This document shows positions 33,072 through 42,593 of a DNA stretch of 64,000 nt, one piece after another. The notes under the pieces were generated by a model. The model ran no database searches. It was not told the DNA's origin and was given only the letters and a program-made list of their open reading frames with translations. The translations under genes and the position numbers were made by a program. The DNA is from Cognatiyoonia koreensis (GTDB lineage: Bacteria; Pseudomonadota; Alphaproteobacteria; Rhodobacterales; Rhodobacteraceae). The stretch covers positions 868,001 to 932,000 of the forward strand of contig NZ_FOIZ01000001.1 of the NCBI RefSeq assembly GCF_900109295.1, read 5' to 3'. Position 1 is the first letter of the stretch; each line of letters opens with the position of its first letter.

Positions 33072-34119
33072 ACGACAGCGCATCTATTTCGATCACAACG
33101 CGACAACACCCCTGCGCGACGAAGCGCGCACTGCGATGATCGCGGCGATGGATGTCGCGGGAAACCCGTCGTCTGTCCACGCCGAAGGGCGCGCGGCCAA
33201 AGGACTTGTCGAAAAGTCCCGGATGGCAGTGGCCGAGGCGGTTGGCGCATCGAATGCCGATGTAATCTTTGTTTCTGGCGCGACCGAAGCGGCGGCACTT
33301 GCCCTGGCGGGGCGCGGGCTTCATGCCTCTGCACTGGAACACGAGGCTGTTTTGGCGTGGGTTGATCCGGTGCTGCCGGTGGTGAATGGCGTCGTGCAGG
33401 TCAGCGATCCGGCGCATACGGCGCTTCAGTTGGCCAACTCTGAAACAGGTATCGTGCAAGCATTGCCCAAAGGACTTGCCGTTTCCGATATCACGCAAGG
33501 TTTCGGAAAACTGCCGTTCGCTTACGGCTGGTCCGGTGTGGAAATGGTGTTCCTGTCGGCCCACAAATTTGGCGGCCCCAAAGGCATCGGCGCATTGATC
33601 GTGCCGCAAGGGCATGAAATCGCCGCACAAATCAAAGGCGGCGGTCAGGAAATGGGCCGTCGGTCGGGAACGGAAAACGTGCTGGCGATTGCCGGATTCG
33701 GTGCCGCATGCGCTGCGGCGCAACAGGATTTGGCGAACGGGGTCTGGGACCGGGTTGCAGAACTTAGAAATATTCTAGAAAAGGCCATTGGCGCGGCAGA
33801 AAAGAGTACTATTTTTGTCGGGAAAGACTTTGCGCGATTGCCGAACACGTCCTGCATGATCAGTGCAGGCTGGAAAGGCGAAACGCAGGTCATGGCGATG
33901 GATTTGGCGGGGTTTGCCGTATCGGCGGGCTCTGCGTGCTCCAGCGGTAAGGTCAAGGCCAGCAAGGTGTTGCAGGCCCTTGGCTACGATGATGATGCGG
34001 CGGGGTCTGCCTTGCGGGTGTCATTGGGGCCGCAGAACACGGAAGAAGAGGTCTTGCGCTTCGTTGACGCATGGACCGCGAAAAGAACAAAGGTGCGCGG
34101 CGCAACGGCCGCTGCTTGA
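33064..34119 (+). CDS. Cysteine desulfurase (NifS/IscS class)
   Basis: PLP enzyme that takes sulfur from cysteine for Fe-S clusters. 351 residues. Start M-P-E-R-Q-R-I-Y-F-D-H-N-A-T-T-P-L; PLP-lysine motif S-A-H-K-F-G-G-P-K-G; active-site cysteine loop S-A-G-S-A-C-S-S-G-K-V. The class-I (IscS/NifS) loop differs from SufS encoded at the end of the operon, so the operon carries two desulfurases. Overlaps iscR by 8 bases. An A/T-rich patch at 33764-33780 with rare AGA and CTA codons contains a near-match to the iron-control palindrome. Confidence 0.92.
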   Translation: MPERQRIYFDHNATTPLRDEARTAMIAAMDVAGNPSSVHAEGRAAKGLVEKSRMAVAEAVGASNADVIFVSGATEAAALALAGRGLHASALEHEAVLAWVDPVLPVVNGVVQVSDPAHTALQLANSETGIVQALPKGLAVSDITQGFGKLPFAYGWSGVEMVFLSAHKFGGPKGIGALIVPQGHEIAAQIKGGGQEMGRRSGTENVLAIAGFGAACAAAQQDLANGVWDRVAELRNILEKAIGAAEKSTIFVGKDFARLPNTSCMISAGWKGETQVMAMDLAGFAVSAGSACSSGKVKASKVLQALGYDDDAAGSALRVSLGPQNTEEEVLRFVDAWTAKRTKVRGATAAA

Positions 34120-34131
34120 GAGGAAAGAGAT

Positions 34132-35655
34132 ATGGCTGCTTTGGACAATGTGGACGTCAAAGATGGTGTCGATCAGGATACCGTTGACGCGGTAAAAGAA
34201 CTTTCCGGCACCTACAAACACGGCTGGAACACCGAGATCGAGATGGAATACGCCCCCAAGGGCGTGAACCCCGACATCGTCAAGCTGATTTCCAGCAAGA
34301 ACAAGGAACCCCAGTGGATGACAGATTGGCGTCTGTCGGCCTTTGACCGCTGGGAAAAGATGGAAGAACCGACCTGGGCCATGGTCAGCTATCCTGACAT
34401 CGACTTTCAGGACATCTATTACTATGCGCGCCCGAAAAGCATGGAAGAAAAGCCCAAGTCGCTGGACGATGTCGATCCCAAACTGCTGGAAACCTATAAG
34501 AAGCTTGGGATTCCGCTGAAGGAACAGGCCATTCTGGCGGGCGTCGAAGGGGCCGAAAACATGCCAGCGGAAGGTCGCAAGGTCGCCGTTGATGCGGTCT
34601 TTGATTCCGTATCCGTCGGCACGACCTTTCAGAAAGAGCTTGAAAAGGCCGGCGTCATCTTCTGTTCGATCTCCGAGGCGATCGAAAAGCACCCCGACCT
34701 TGTGAAAAAGTACCTTGGCACCGTCGTGCCGCCGTCTGACAACTTCTATGCGACGTTGAACAGCGCGGTCTTTTCGGACGGGTCGTTCGTCTATGTGCCC
34801 GAAGGGGTGCGCTGCCCGATGGAACTGTCCACCTATTTCCGCATCAATGCTGAAAACACAGGGCAGTTCGAACGCACACTGATCATTGCGGCCAAAGGAT
34901 CATACGTGTCCTATCTTGAAGGCTGCACCGCACCCAAGCGCGACACGGCCCAGTTGCACGCAGCCGTCGTGGAAATCATCGTCGAGGAAGACGCCGAGGT
35001 GAAATATTCCACGGTCCAGAACTGGTATCCGGGCGATGAAGACGGCAATGGCGGCATCTATAACTTCGTGACCAAGCGCGCTGACTGTCGGGGTGATCGG
35101 TCCAAGGTGTCATGGACGCAGGTCGAAACCGGCTCTGCCGTCACATGGAAATATCCAAGCTGCATCCTGCGCGGTAACGAAAGCCAGGGCGAATTCTATT
35201 CGATCGCCATCGCCAACAACATGCAGCAGGCCGACACCGGCACGAAGATGGTGCACCTGGGCAAGAACACCAAGAGCCGGATCGTCTCCAAGGGGATCAG
35301 CGCGGGCAAGGCGCAGAACACCTATCGCGGTCTTGTGTCGATGCACCCAAAAGCCAAGGAATCGCGCAACTACACGCAATGCGACTCGCTTTTGATTGGC
35401 GACAAATGCGGTGCGCATACAGTGCCTTACATTGAAGTGCGCAACAATTCGTCGCGCGTGGAACACGAAGCGACAACATCCAAGGTGGATGACGACCAAC
35501 TGTTCTATTGCCGCAGCCGTGGCATGGATGAAGAGGAAGCGGTCGCACTTGTCGTCAACGGGTTCTGCAAGGAAGTGCTGCAGGAACTGCCAATGGAATT
35601 CGCGATGGAAGCGCAGGCGCTTGTGGCGATTTCGCTGGAAGGATCCGTCGGCTAA
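34132..35655 (+). CDS. sufB: Fe-S cluster assembly scaffold SufB
   Basis: Scaffold subunit of SufBC2D on which new Fe-S clusters are built. 507 residues, full length. Family hallmarks: [31 protein letters not shown] near the centre, [16 protein letters not shown] and a late [14 protein letters not shown] with conserved Cys. Strong AGAGGAAAGAG before the ATG. Confidence 0.97.
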   Translation: MAALDNVDVKDGVDQDTVDAVKELSGTYKHGWNTEIEMEYAPKGVNPDIVKLISSKNKEPQWMTDWRLSAFDRWEKMEEPTWAMVSYPDIDFQDIYYYARPKSMEEKPKSLDDVDPKLLETYKKLGIPLKEQAILAGVEGAENMPAEGRKVAVDAVFDSVSVGTTFQKELEKAGVIFCSISEAIEKHPDLVKKYLGTVVPPSDNFYATLNSAVFSDGSFVYVPEGVRCPMELSTYFRINAENTGQFERTLIIAAKGSYVSYLEGCTAPKRDTAQLHAAVVEIIVEEDAEVKYSTVQNWYPGDEDGNGGIYNFVTKRADCRGDRSKVSWTQVETGSAVTWKYPSCILRGNESQGEFYSIAIANNMQQADTGTKMVHLGKNTKSRIVSKGISAGKAQNTYRGLVSMHPKAKESRNYTQCDSLLIGDKCGAHTVPYIEVRNNSSRVEHEATTSKVDDDQLFYCRSRGMDEEEAVALVVNGFCKEVLQELPMEFAMEAQALVAISLEGSVG

Positions 35656-35772
35656 GTATGATTTGCGCAACAAGACATAACTGCCGTGGTGCCGTCATGG
35701 CGCTGCCTCACTTCGGCCTTGATCGGATTGCATATCCGAACGCGGGGGCGATGACGGACGAGGCACAGGCAC

Positions 35773-36327
35773 ATGTCGGACCGCATGCAAGAGCAGCTGT
35801 CGGTTTTCAACGCGCGGATCAAGCGCATCGAAGACCCACGCAACATCTACTATCGCGACCCGGAATCGGGGATCAACATTCCCAAGCGAGTGTCCAAGGC
35901 CGCCGTTCTGGGCAAGGGCAAGCACGCAAAACCAACGCTCTTTGGCCTTCTGATGGCGCTGATTGTCGGTCTGGCCTGTTTGGCTGCGGCCCGATACGGG
36001 CGATTCAACCTTGCGGGCATCGTGGAAGATCCGACATCGGCACATATCGTCATGCTGATGGATTTCGGCATCGCTGCCGTCATGGCCTTTGTTCTGGGCG
36101 GGATGATCAACCAGAAATCCATGCGTCACATGATGGCGCAAACGGCGGGGATCGCCGTGATGGCTGTCGCCATGCACAATCTGGTCTGGATGTATCCGGC
36201 CGAATTCGCCCAGGTCTACACGCAGGCCTACGTGGACGAAGTGCGCAGTGCCACGCAGCCAAACACGATCTACGTCGGCGGCGAAACCTTCGCCTTGCCC
36301 GACAATCCAAAACTCGCGTCGCTTTAA
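35773..36327 (+). CDS. Membrane protein of unknown function within the suf operon
   Basis: 184 residues (start could also be the second Met, 35782). Cytoplasmic basic N-terminus with R-I-K-R-I-E-D-P-R-N-I-Y-Y, three predicted membrane segments (about 55-73, 90-110, 121-143), then a soluble tail. No known domain recognised. It lies between sufB and sufC on the same strand. From memory, a membrane protein in this slot recurs in Rhodobacterales suf operons, hinting at a linked but undefined role. The long overlapping frame at 35658-36401 is a shadow. Confidence 0.8.
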   Translation: MSDRMQEQLSVFNARIKRIEDPRNIYYRDPESGINIPKRVSKAAVLGKGKHAKPTLFGLLMALIVGLACLAAARYGRFNLAGIVEDPTSAHIVMLMDFGIAAVMAFVLGGMINQKSMRHMMAQTAGIAVMAVAMHNLVWMYPAEFAQVYTQAYVDEVRSATQPNTIYVGGETFALPDNPKLASL

Positions 36328-36420
36328 ACAGCTTCACACGTCACAGCATCATTGCCCTGCCTGGTTTGCGCCGCGGCGGGGTTTTCGTCATTTCCGCATA
36401 ATACCCCGAGGAGCAGATAC

Positions 36421-37176
36421 ATGTTAGAGATCAAAGGCTTGAAAGTCGATCTTGAGGAAGAAGAGAAATCCATCCTCAAAGGCGTTGACCTGAGAATCGA
36501 ACCCGGCACCGTGCATGCGATCATGGGTCCGAACGGGTCGGGCAAGTCTACGCTGTCCTACGTGCTGTCAGGCAAGGACGGGTACAAGGTGACAGGTGGT
36601 TCGGCACTTCTTGAAGGTGCTGACCTGCTCGAGATGGAACCCGAAGAGCGCGCGGCCGCTGGTCTGTTTCTTGCGTTTCAGTACCCTGTCGAAATCCCCG
36701 GTGTCGGCAACATGACGTTCCTGCGCACAGCCGTGAACGCACAGCGCAAGGCGCGCGGCGAAGACGAACTGTCTGCTGGTGAATTCCTCAAGGTTGTTCG
36801 CGAAAAGGCCAAGGCGCTCAAGATTGACGCCGATATGCTCAAGCGTCCCGTGAACGTTGGTTTCTCGGGCGGCGAAAAGAAGCGGAACGAGATTTTGCAG
36901 ATGGCGATGCTTGAACCAAAGATGTGCATTCTGGACGAAACGGATTCCGGTCTTGATGTGGATGCGATGAAACTGGTTGCGGAAGGTGTGAATGCACTGC
37001 GCTCTGAAGGGCGTTCATTCCTTGTCATCACGCACTACCAGCGTCTTTTGGACCACATCCAACCAGACGTCGTGCACATCATGGCCGACGGCAAGATCAT
37101 CAAGTCCGGTGGTCCGGACCTTGCCTTGGAAGTTGAGAACAACGGCTACGGCGCATTGCTGGCAGAGGTTGCCTGA
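36421..37176 (+). CDS. sufC: Fe-S assembly ATPase SufC
   Basis: ABC-type ATPase of the SufBC2D complex. 251 residues. Walker A G-P-N-G-S-G-K-S-T, signature F-S-G-G-E-K-K-R-N-E, Walker B C-I-L-D-E-T-D-S-G-L-D, switch His in I-T-H-Y-Q-R. Start ATG 36421 after GAGGAGCAG. The stop TGA lies 1 base before the sufD ATG. Confidence 0.97.
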   Translation: MLEIKGLKVDLEEEEKSILKGVDLRIEPGTVHAIMGPNGSGKSTLSYVLSGKDGYKVTGGSALLEGADLLEMEPEERAAAGLFLAFQYPVEIPGVGNMTFLRTAVNAQRKARGEDELSAGEFLKVVREKAKALKIDADMLKRPVNVGFSGGEKKRNEILQMAMLEPKMCILDETDSGLDVDAMKLVAEGVNALRSEGRSFLVITHYQRLLDHIQPDVVHIMADGKIIKSGGPDLALEVENNGYGALLAEVA

Positions 37177-37177
37177 G

Positions 37178-38458
37178 ATGGCTCTTCCCAAGTTGAAAGC
37201 GGACGCCACCCAAGCGCGGCTGGCCGTCATGGACCTGCCCGCTGGCGGTGATGCGAACCGGCAAGCTGCCTTGGCACGGGTCTCTGCGATGGGCCTGCCG
37301 CACAAACGCGACGAATACTGGAAATACACCGATCCCGCGACATTGGTGCAACCTGACGCGCCTGAAGCGGCCTTGTTTCACAACGACGAAGGCCCACTTT
37401 TCGATGAAATCGACCGGGTAAAGATCGTTTTTGTCGACGGCGTTTATGATGAGAGCCTTTCAAGTGATCTGGCGGCCGAAGGTGTCGAAATCGGTCTTCT
37501 GGCCGATGCGCTGAGTGCTGACATTCACTGGGCGCAAGACATGTACGGTACGCTCGAAGTGCGCGGTCAGGTCCCGGTTGAACGCTCACTTGCTGCGTTG
37601 AACACGGCATTTGCCACAAACGGGGCCGTGATCCGCGTGACCGGTCAAGCATCCAAGCCGATCAACCTGATCTATCTGCATCAGCAGACCACTTCGGATG
37701 CGGCATTGCACAACCTTGTCAAAGTCGAAGCCGGTGCCACGGTCACGTTGCTTGAAACCGGCCCGGCTGCGGCACGTTTCTCGAAGACGCTAGAGGTCGA
37801 TATCGCGGAAGGTGGCACGTTCCATCATGTCCGCGCGCAAGGGCGCGACCATGAGCGCCGCGCGATCACACATTGCTTTGCCCGCGTGGCCGATGAAGCC
37901 ACGTTCAAGTCTTTCACGCTGACCGTAAACGGCAAACTGACGCGCAACGAAACGGTGATCGATATTGTTGGTGATAACGCGGTCGCGCATGTGGCTGGCG
38001 CGTGCCTTGGTGATGGTGCTGATTTTCATCACGATGACACCGTCTTTGTCACACATGACGCCGTCGATTGCGAAAGCCGTCAGGTGTTCAAGAAAGTGCT
38101 GCGCAACGGCGCGACCGGTGTGTTTCAGGGCAAGATCCTTGTGAAGGAAGGCGCGCAAAAGACGGATGGCTATCAGATCAGCCAGTCGCTTTTGCTGGAT
38201 GAAGACAGCGTCTTCCTCGCCAAGCCCGAGTTGGAGATCTATGCGGACGACGTGGCCTGTTCGCACGGGTCCACCTCTGGTGCGATTGACGAAGACGCGC
38301 TGTTCTATCTGCAATCTCGTGGCATTTCGCACAAGCAAGCCGTCAATCTGTTGACCATCGCCTTCCTTGCCGAGGCACTGGAAGAGATCGACGATCAGGA
38401 ACTTGCCGACCAGCTGCGCAACCGGCTTGAGGGATGGTTGTCCCGGCACGGAAGCTAA
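37178..38458 (+). CDS. sufD: Fe-S assembly protein SufD
   Basis: SufB paralogue that completes the SufBC2D scaffold. 426 residues. N-terminal helical part (R-D-E-Y-W-K-Y-T-D-P), beta-helix core, and the conserved C-terminal V-A-C-S-H-G-S-T-S-G-A-I-D-E-D-A-L-F-Y with the functionally important His. Adjacent to sufC (1-base gap). Confidence 0.96.
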   Translation: MALPKLKADATQARLAVMDLPAGGDANRQAALARVSAMGLPHKRDEYWKYTDPATLVQPDAPEAALFHNDEGPLFDEIDRVKIVFVDGVYDESLSSDLAAEGVEIGLLADALSADIHWAQDMYGTLEVRGQVPVERSLAALNTAFATNGAVIRVTGQASKPINLIYLHQQTTSDAALHNLVKVEAGATVTLLETGPAAARFSKTLEVDIAEGGTFHHVRAQGRDHERRAITHCFARVADEATFKSFTLTVNGKLTRNETVIDIVGDNAVAHVAGACLGDGADFHHDDTVFVTHDAVDCESRQVFKKVLRNGATGVFQGKILVKEGAQKTDGYQISQSLLLDEDSVFLAKPELEIYADDVACSHGSTSGAIDEDALFYLQSRGISHKQAVNLLTIAFLAEALEEIDDQELADQLRNRLEGWLSRHGS

Positions 38459-38461
38459 GGC

Positions 38462-38968
38462 ATGGCCGTCAGCACTGACATGATCCGTACATGGCGGCAG
38501 CCGCGCGTCGTGATGCGCAAGCTGCTCGCCATGGGCCAGCGCGAGGATCGGGCCATCGCCTATCTGATGGCGGCCTGTTTTATCATTTTCGTCGCCCAAT
38601 GGCCACGCCTGTCCCGGCGCGCTGCGGGATTTGAAGTACCGGAAGGTGTCGAGGTGCCAGAGCTGACGCAGCTGATGGCCTATGAATTTCTGGCGTGGAT
38701 CATGATCTGGCCGTTGGTCATGTATGTTTTGGCGGCATTCATCCACATGATCGCGATGCTGTTCGGGGGCAAAGGGTCTTGGTACTCCGCCAGACTGGCG
38801 TTGTTCTGGACACTCCTTGCAACCACGCCGGCCTTGCTGCTTTATGGGCTGATGGCCGGTTTCCTTGGCCCGGGTCCGGGGACCGATCTGGTGGGTGCAA
38901 TCTGGCTTGCGGCCTTTGCAGTTATCGGGTTCCTTTGCCTGCGCGAGGCCGAGAAAGAACCCGTATGA
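38462..38968 (+). CDS. Yip1-like membrane protein (first of pair)
   Basis: 168 residues with four predicted membrane segments (about 33-48, 78-98, 112-132, 142-160). Marks: Y-E-F-L-A-W-I-M-I-W-P-L-V-M-Y-V and G-G-K-G-S-W-Y-S-A-R, consistent with a YIP1-type domain. Starts 3 bases after sufD and overlaps the next gene (ATGA). Function unknown. Its place inside the suf operon, before sufS, is shared in many Rhodobacterales (recollection, not checked here). Confidence 0.78.
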   Translation: MAVSTDMIRTWRQPRVVMRKLLAMGQREDRAIAYLMAACFIIFVAQWPRLSRRAAGFEVPEGVEVPELTQLMAYEFLAWIMIWPLVMYVLAAFIHMIAMLFGGKGSWYSARLALFWTLLATTPALLLYGLMAGFLGPGPGTDLVGAIWLAAFAVIGFLCLREAEKEPV

Positions 38969-39552
38969 CACTCAACGCCCTGATACAGCTGATTTTTCAG
39001 TCATTCACGAACCCGCGTGATATCGCACAGGCGCTGACGTCATGGCAGTTTAGTCGCAACGCCTTGTGGTCGGCGTTTGCGATTGTTGCGATCATTTCGG
39101 GAATCCTGAATTTCGCGATGGGCGGGTTCGTCGGGGAAGACCCGCTTGCGGCCGCGATGCTTCAGACACCGATGCTTGCGACGATGATTGTCGCGGTGAC
39201 GAATATCGTGATGGTGTTCTGCCTGCACTTTGTCGGGCAAATGCTTGGTGGCAAAGGGGAATTCTCGGATACGCTGCTGGTCGTGATCTGGCTGCAGGTC
39301 GTCGGCATTCCGGTGCAACTGCTACAGCTGCTGATGCTGATTGCCGCACCCGGGCTTTATACCGCCGTTGTACTGGCCGGTGGCATCATCGTGTTCTATG
39401 TCACACTGCACTTCATTGACGTGCTGCACCGCTACAATAGTCTTTGGGCCGCCTTTGGCACCGTTGTCATCAGCGGCCTTGGGGTGGCAATCGGGTTTGC
39501 CATGATCATCGCCGTCATCGGTGGTGCCGCCGTCCAGTCAGGAGCCATTTGA
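38965..39552 (+). CDS. Yip1-like membrane protein (second of pair)
   Basis: 195 residues with five predicted membrane segments. Contains G-Q-M-L-G-G-K-G-E-F-S-D-T-L-L-V-V-I-W-L-Q-V, which lines up with G-G-K-G-S-W-Y-S-A-R-L-A of the upstream gene, so the two are probably paralogues from an old duplication. Overlaps its neighbours by 4 bases (5' side) and 1 base (sufS). Unknown role; candidates include membrane recruitment of the Suf machinery, which is inference. Confidence 0.78.
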   Translation: MTLNALIQLIFQSFTNPRDIAQALTSWQFSRNALWSAFAIVAIISGILNFAMGGFVGEDPLAAAMLQTPMLATMIVAVTNIVMVFCLHFVGQMLGGKGEFSDTLLVVIWLQVVGIPVQLLQLLMLIAAPGLYTAVVLAGGIIVFYVTLHFIDVLHRYNSLWAAFGTVVISGLGVAIGFAMIIAVIGGAAVQSGAI

Positions 39553-40772
39553 TGTACGACGTCCAGAACATACGGTCCGATTTCCCGATCCTGTCACGTG
39601 AAGTGAATGGCAAACCGCTGGTCTATCTTGATAACGGTGCGTCTGCGCAAAAACCGCAGGTCGTGATTGACGCGGTCACGCGCGGCTATGCCGAAGAATA
39701 TGCAAACGTGCATCGCGGGCTGCACTACCTCAGCAATCTTGCCACCGAGAAATACGAGGCTGTGCGCGGCAAGGTTGCCCGTTTCCTTGGCGTGCCTTCC
39801 GAAGACAGCATCATCCTTAATTCCGGTACGACCGAAGGCATCAACATGGTCGCTTACGGCTGGGCGATGCCCCGGTTCGAGGCAGGCGATGAAATCGTGC
39901 TGTCGATCATGGAACATCACGCCAATATCGTGCCTTGGCATTTCTTGCGCGAACGGCAGGGCGTCGTGATCAAATGGGTCGATGTGGATACCAATGGCGA
40001 TCTTGATCCGCAAAAGGTGATCGACGCGATCGGCCCCAAGACCAAGCTGGTCGCCGTCACGCACATGTCGAACGTGCTGGGCACGGTCGTCGATGTAAAG
40101 GCAATCACCGAAGGTGCGCATGCCAAAGGCGTTCCCGTTCTTGTGGATGGTTCGCAATCTGCGGTGCATATGCCCGTGAATATCAGTGACATCGGGTGTG
40201 ATTTTTACGCGATTACGGGCCACAAGCTTTATGGTCCCTCCGGGTCCGGCGCGATTTACGTCTCGCCAGAGCGAATGGCCGAAATGCGCCCCTTCCTTGG
40301 TGGTGGCGACATGATCAAGGACGTGCGCCGCGACGGTGTCGATTATAACGACGCGCCAATGAAGTTCGAGGCGGGCACCCCTGGCATCGTTCAAACCATC
40401 GGCATGGGCGTCGCGCTTGATTACATGATGGATATCGGGCTCGACAATATCGCGGCGCACGAGGCGTCATTGCGCGATTATACGAAAAGCAAATTCGATG
40501 GGCTGAACTGGGTTCAGGTGCAGGGCCAGAGTGCGGGCAAAGGCGCTATCTTTTCCTTCACGCTCGAAGGGGCCGCACATGCACATGACATTTCCACGGT
40601 GCTGGACAAAAAGGGCGTCGCCGTCAGGGCGGGCAGCCATTGCGCCATGCCGCTAATGGATCACATGGGCGTTCCGGCGACATGCCGTGCATCATTCGGG
40701 ATGTATAACACGACGGAAGAAGTGGACGTTCTGGTCGAAGCACTTGAACTTTGCCACGAACTTTTCAGCTAG
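39552..40772 (+). CDS. sufS: Cysteine desulfurase SufS
   Basis: PLP-dependent class-II desulfurase feeding sulfur to SufBCD. 406 residues. Y-L-D-N-G-A-S-A-Q-K-P start, H-R-G-L-H-Y-L-S-N, E-H-H-A-N-I-V-P-W, PLP-lysine I-T-G-H-K-L-Y-G-P, and active-site R-A-G-S-H-C-A-M-P. Last plus-strand gene of the suf operon: no sufE, sufT or sufA follows in this window, since a convergent peroxidase gene is next. Confidence 0.96.
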   Translation: MYDVQNIRSDFPILSREVNGKPLVYLDNGASAQKPQVVIDAVTRGYAEEYANVHRGLHYLSNLATEKYEAVRGKVARFLGVPSEDSIILNSGTTEGINMVAYGWAMPRFEAGDEIVLSIMEHHANIVPWHFLRERQGVVIKWVDVDTNGDLDPQKVIDAIGPKTKLVAVTHMSNVLGTVVDVKAITEGAHAKGVPVLVDGSQSAVHMPVNISDIGCDFYAITGHKLYGPSGSGAIYVSPERMAEMRPFLGGGDMIKDVRRDGVDYNDAPMKFEAGTPGIVQTIGMGVALDYMMDIGLDNIAAHEASLRDYTKSKFDGLNWVQVQGQSAGKGAIFSFTLEGAAHAHDISTVLDKKGVAVRAGSHCAMPLMDHMGVPATCRASFGMYNTTEEVDVLVEALELCHELFS

Positions 40773-40778
40773 AAACAA

Positions 40779-40802
40779 CGGGACAGGTCAAAGCCCGTCC
40801 CG
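40779..40802. terminator. Probable terminator between sufS and peroxidase
   Basis: Inverted repeat CGGGAC (40779-40784) and GTCCCG (40797-40802) with a 12-base loop, between two convergent stops. It lacks a clear T-tract on either side, so termination here may be weak or Rho-assisted. Confidence 0.45.
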
Positions 40803-40826
40803 CCATTCTGTCAACAGGTTGAACGC

Positions 40827-42296
40827 TTAACCGCAGAACAGGTCTTCGCGATATTTGACATCGTCGCGATGCTTTTCGACGAAGGCCATGATGTTGGCCA
40901 TCGAACAGGTATCGCCAAATCCCGACCATGGCGTGAAGCCCGGCACATGGAGGACGCTTTCGTAGTCTTCTTTCAGAATACGCGCAAAGACAGAGGCAAC
41001 AATCTTGCCGCCGACACCGGTCAGCTTGCCTTTGCCGCTCTCTTGCGCTTCTTGCAGGCAGTAGAACCACAGCGGCGTCTTGGTGATGTGCTTGTCGCGC
41101 AGTTCCTTGGGTGCGGTCAGTTCCGGTATGCCCAGATGGCGGGCCATTTGCTGGCCTGACGGAAGCTGCATCGCCGTGCGGTCGCGCAGGATGTTGCGCA
41201 GCGCGAGCTTTTTGGCCTGGGGAAGAGGAATCTGGTGATCGCCCCATGTCAGCCCGCTGCCCACGATGAAATCGGGCAATTCGAACAGGGTGTTTGCCAT
41301 GTCCGTACCTACGGGCAGCGCCTTTTGCGCGTTTGGCCCGAAGAATTGCGCCATTTCCACCGTGGCCCCCGGATCACGTGGACCAAAGCCACGCAATGCA
41401 AATAGATCCAGCGGTGCCTCGCCGTGGCGCAGCGTGTATTCGTGCTGCACCGTGGCATGCCCAAAGCGATACGCCGCGACCGAGAATTCAGCCGGCATCA
41501 TGGGTCCGTGCGGGAAGATGTCATGGGACAGCGCATGGTCGATATCGTGCTGATCAACAAAGGCCGGCAGGAATTCGTTCAGCACGATCCACTGGTAATG
41601 CAGTCGGATAAAGCGGCGGACCTCTTCAAAGGTGCGCAGACCCGGGTTGATGCTGTCATGCCAGACGTCCGACCGAATCCCCATCGCGGCACAATTCGCG
41701 ATGTCATGACCTGCATCGCCATTTTCCTTGGCCTGCGTCATCAGGATGTTGTGCAGCGCAACGAACGCACCCTGCACCTGACTGACAAGGATATTCTCGT
41801 CGTTGCGAAAATCCCCGATCAGCGCGCGACCCTTGCAATTGCGAGCTAGGTCGTAAGGGTTGTCTTCGCGGCCGAACAAAAGGAATTCATGCGCATCTCC
41901 TTGGCCGTACAGATAGGGTGACGCTTCCGGGCCGTCGCCATAGACGCAATCAAGGTCAAGGTTGGGCGTGCGGATATTGCGGATCGAGCGTGGATCAATC
42001 TTGGTGCCGATCGCACTTGTCGCATCCAGTGTGATGTCATGGTCAATGAATTGACCCAGGAAGGTCATTCCGGCGTCGGCCGTGCCGGGCTTTACCTTGT
42101 TCACGCGCATGGATTCCACAAGGTCGTCAAAGGCGTTGACGATATGTGCGTGGCTTAGGTTTCCCGTGACCGGGTTTGCGGCCAGAAGATAGCCGAAGGT
42201 ATCCGGCAACGGCCGGTCGTCATTCAACGCATGATGGTTCAAGCACTCTTTAAGAAACAGGTCGAGACGGGACATCCCGTGGGGCATCTTGGTCAT
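40827..42296 (-). CDS. Animal-type heme peroxidase
   Basis: 489 residues, no signal peptide. The signature G-Q-F-I-D-H-D-I-T-L (residues 81-90) carries distal His86 and the calcium-binding Asp87 of the animal heme peroxidase / cyclooxygenase superfamily. The proximal-His helix is A-A-Y-R-F-G-H-A-T-V-Q-H-E-Y. Other marks are R-N-I-R-T-P-N-L-D-L-D, D-F-R-N-D-E-N and N-E-F-L-P-A-F-V. Bacterial members include fatty-acid and halide oxidisers; the substrate here is unknown. Convergent with sufS. GGAGAAGACAG lies before the ATG. Confidence 0.9.
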   Translation of the reverse strand: MTKMPHGMSRLDLFLKECLNHHALNDDRPLPDTFGYLLAANPVTGNLSHAHIVNAFDDLVESMRVNKVKPGTADAGMTFLGQFIDHDITLDATSAIGTKIDPRSIRNIRTPNLDLDCVYGDGPEASPYLYGQGDAHEFLLFGREDNPYDLARNCKGRALIGDFRNDENILVSQVQGAFVALHNILMTQAKENGDAGHDIANCAAMGIRSDVWHDSINPGLRTFEEVRRFIRLHYQWIVLNEFLPAFVDQHDIDHALSHDIFPHGPMMPAEFSVAAYRFGHATVQHEYTLRHGEAPLDLFALRGFGPRDPGATVEMAQFFGPNAQKALPVGTDMANTLFELPDFIVGSGLTWGDHQIPLPQAKKLALRNILRDRTAMQLPSGQQMARHLGIPELTAPKELRDKHITKTPLWFYCLQEAQESGKGKLTGVGGKIVASVFARILKEDYESVLHVPGFTPWSGFGDTCSMANIMAFVEKHRDDVKYREDLFCG

Positions 42297-42454
42297 CTGT
42301 CTTCTCCGAAAAATGGATTCTGTAAAAATGATCGTTTGAAAGTGGGCTCAGGTTGACGCAAAGGTCACCAATCCCTCAAGTGGGGTTTTCCCGACCCGCG
42401 GGCGGCGCGCGGCAAAACATCCGGCACCGGAATGGCACTGACCCTGATTTTCGA

Positions 42455-42483
42455 TTGCGGGGCAGGTGCCACGCTTGTATAGG
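42455..42483 (+). promoter_or_regulatory. tRNA-Arg promoter
   Basis: TTGCGG (42455-42460), 17-base spacer, TATAGG (42478-42483), placing transcription start about 2 bases before the tRNA at 42492. Good spacing and position make this a confident sigma-70-type promoter. Confidence 0.75.
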
Positions 42484-42491
42484 CAAGGCGT

Positions 42492-42568
<77 letters not shown>

Positions 42569-42593
42569 TTCCAGATCACCTACCGATCAAGAC

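Noticed and set aside
35658-36401. 247-codon plus-strand frame between sufB and sufC
   Set aside because: Shadow of the membrane protein at 35773: arginine- and histidine-rich, no hydrophobic segments, no start signal.
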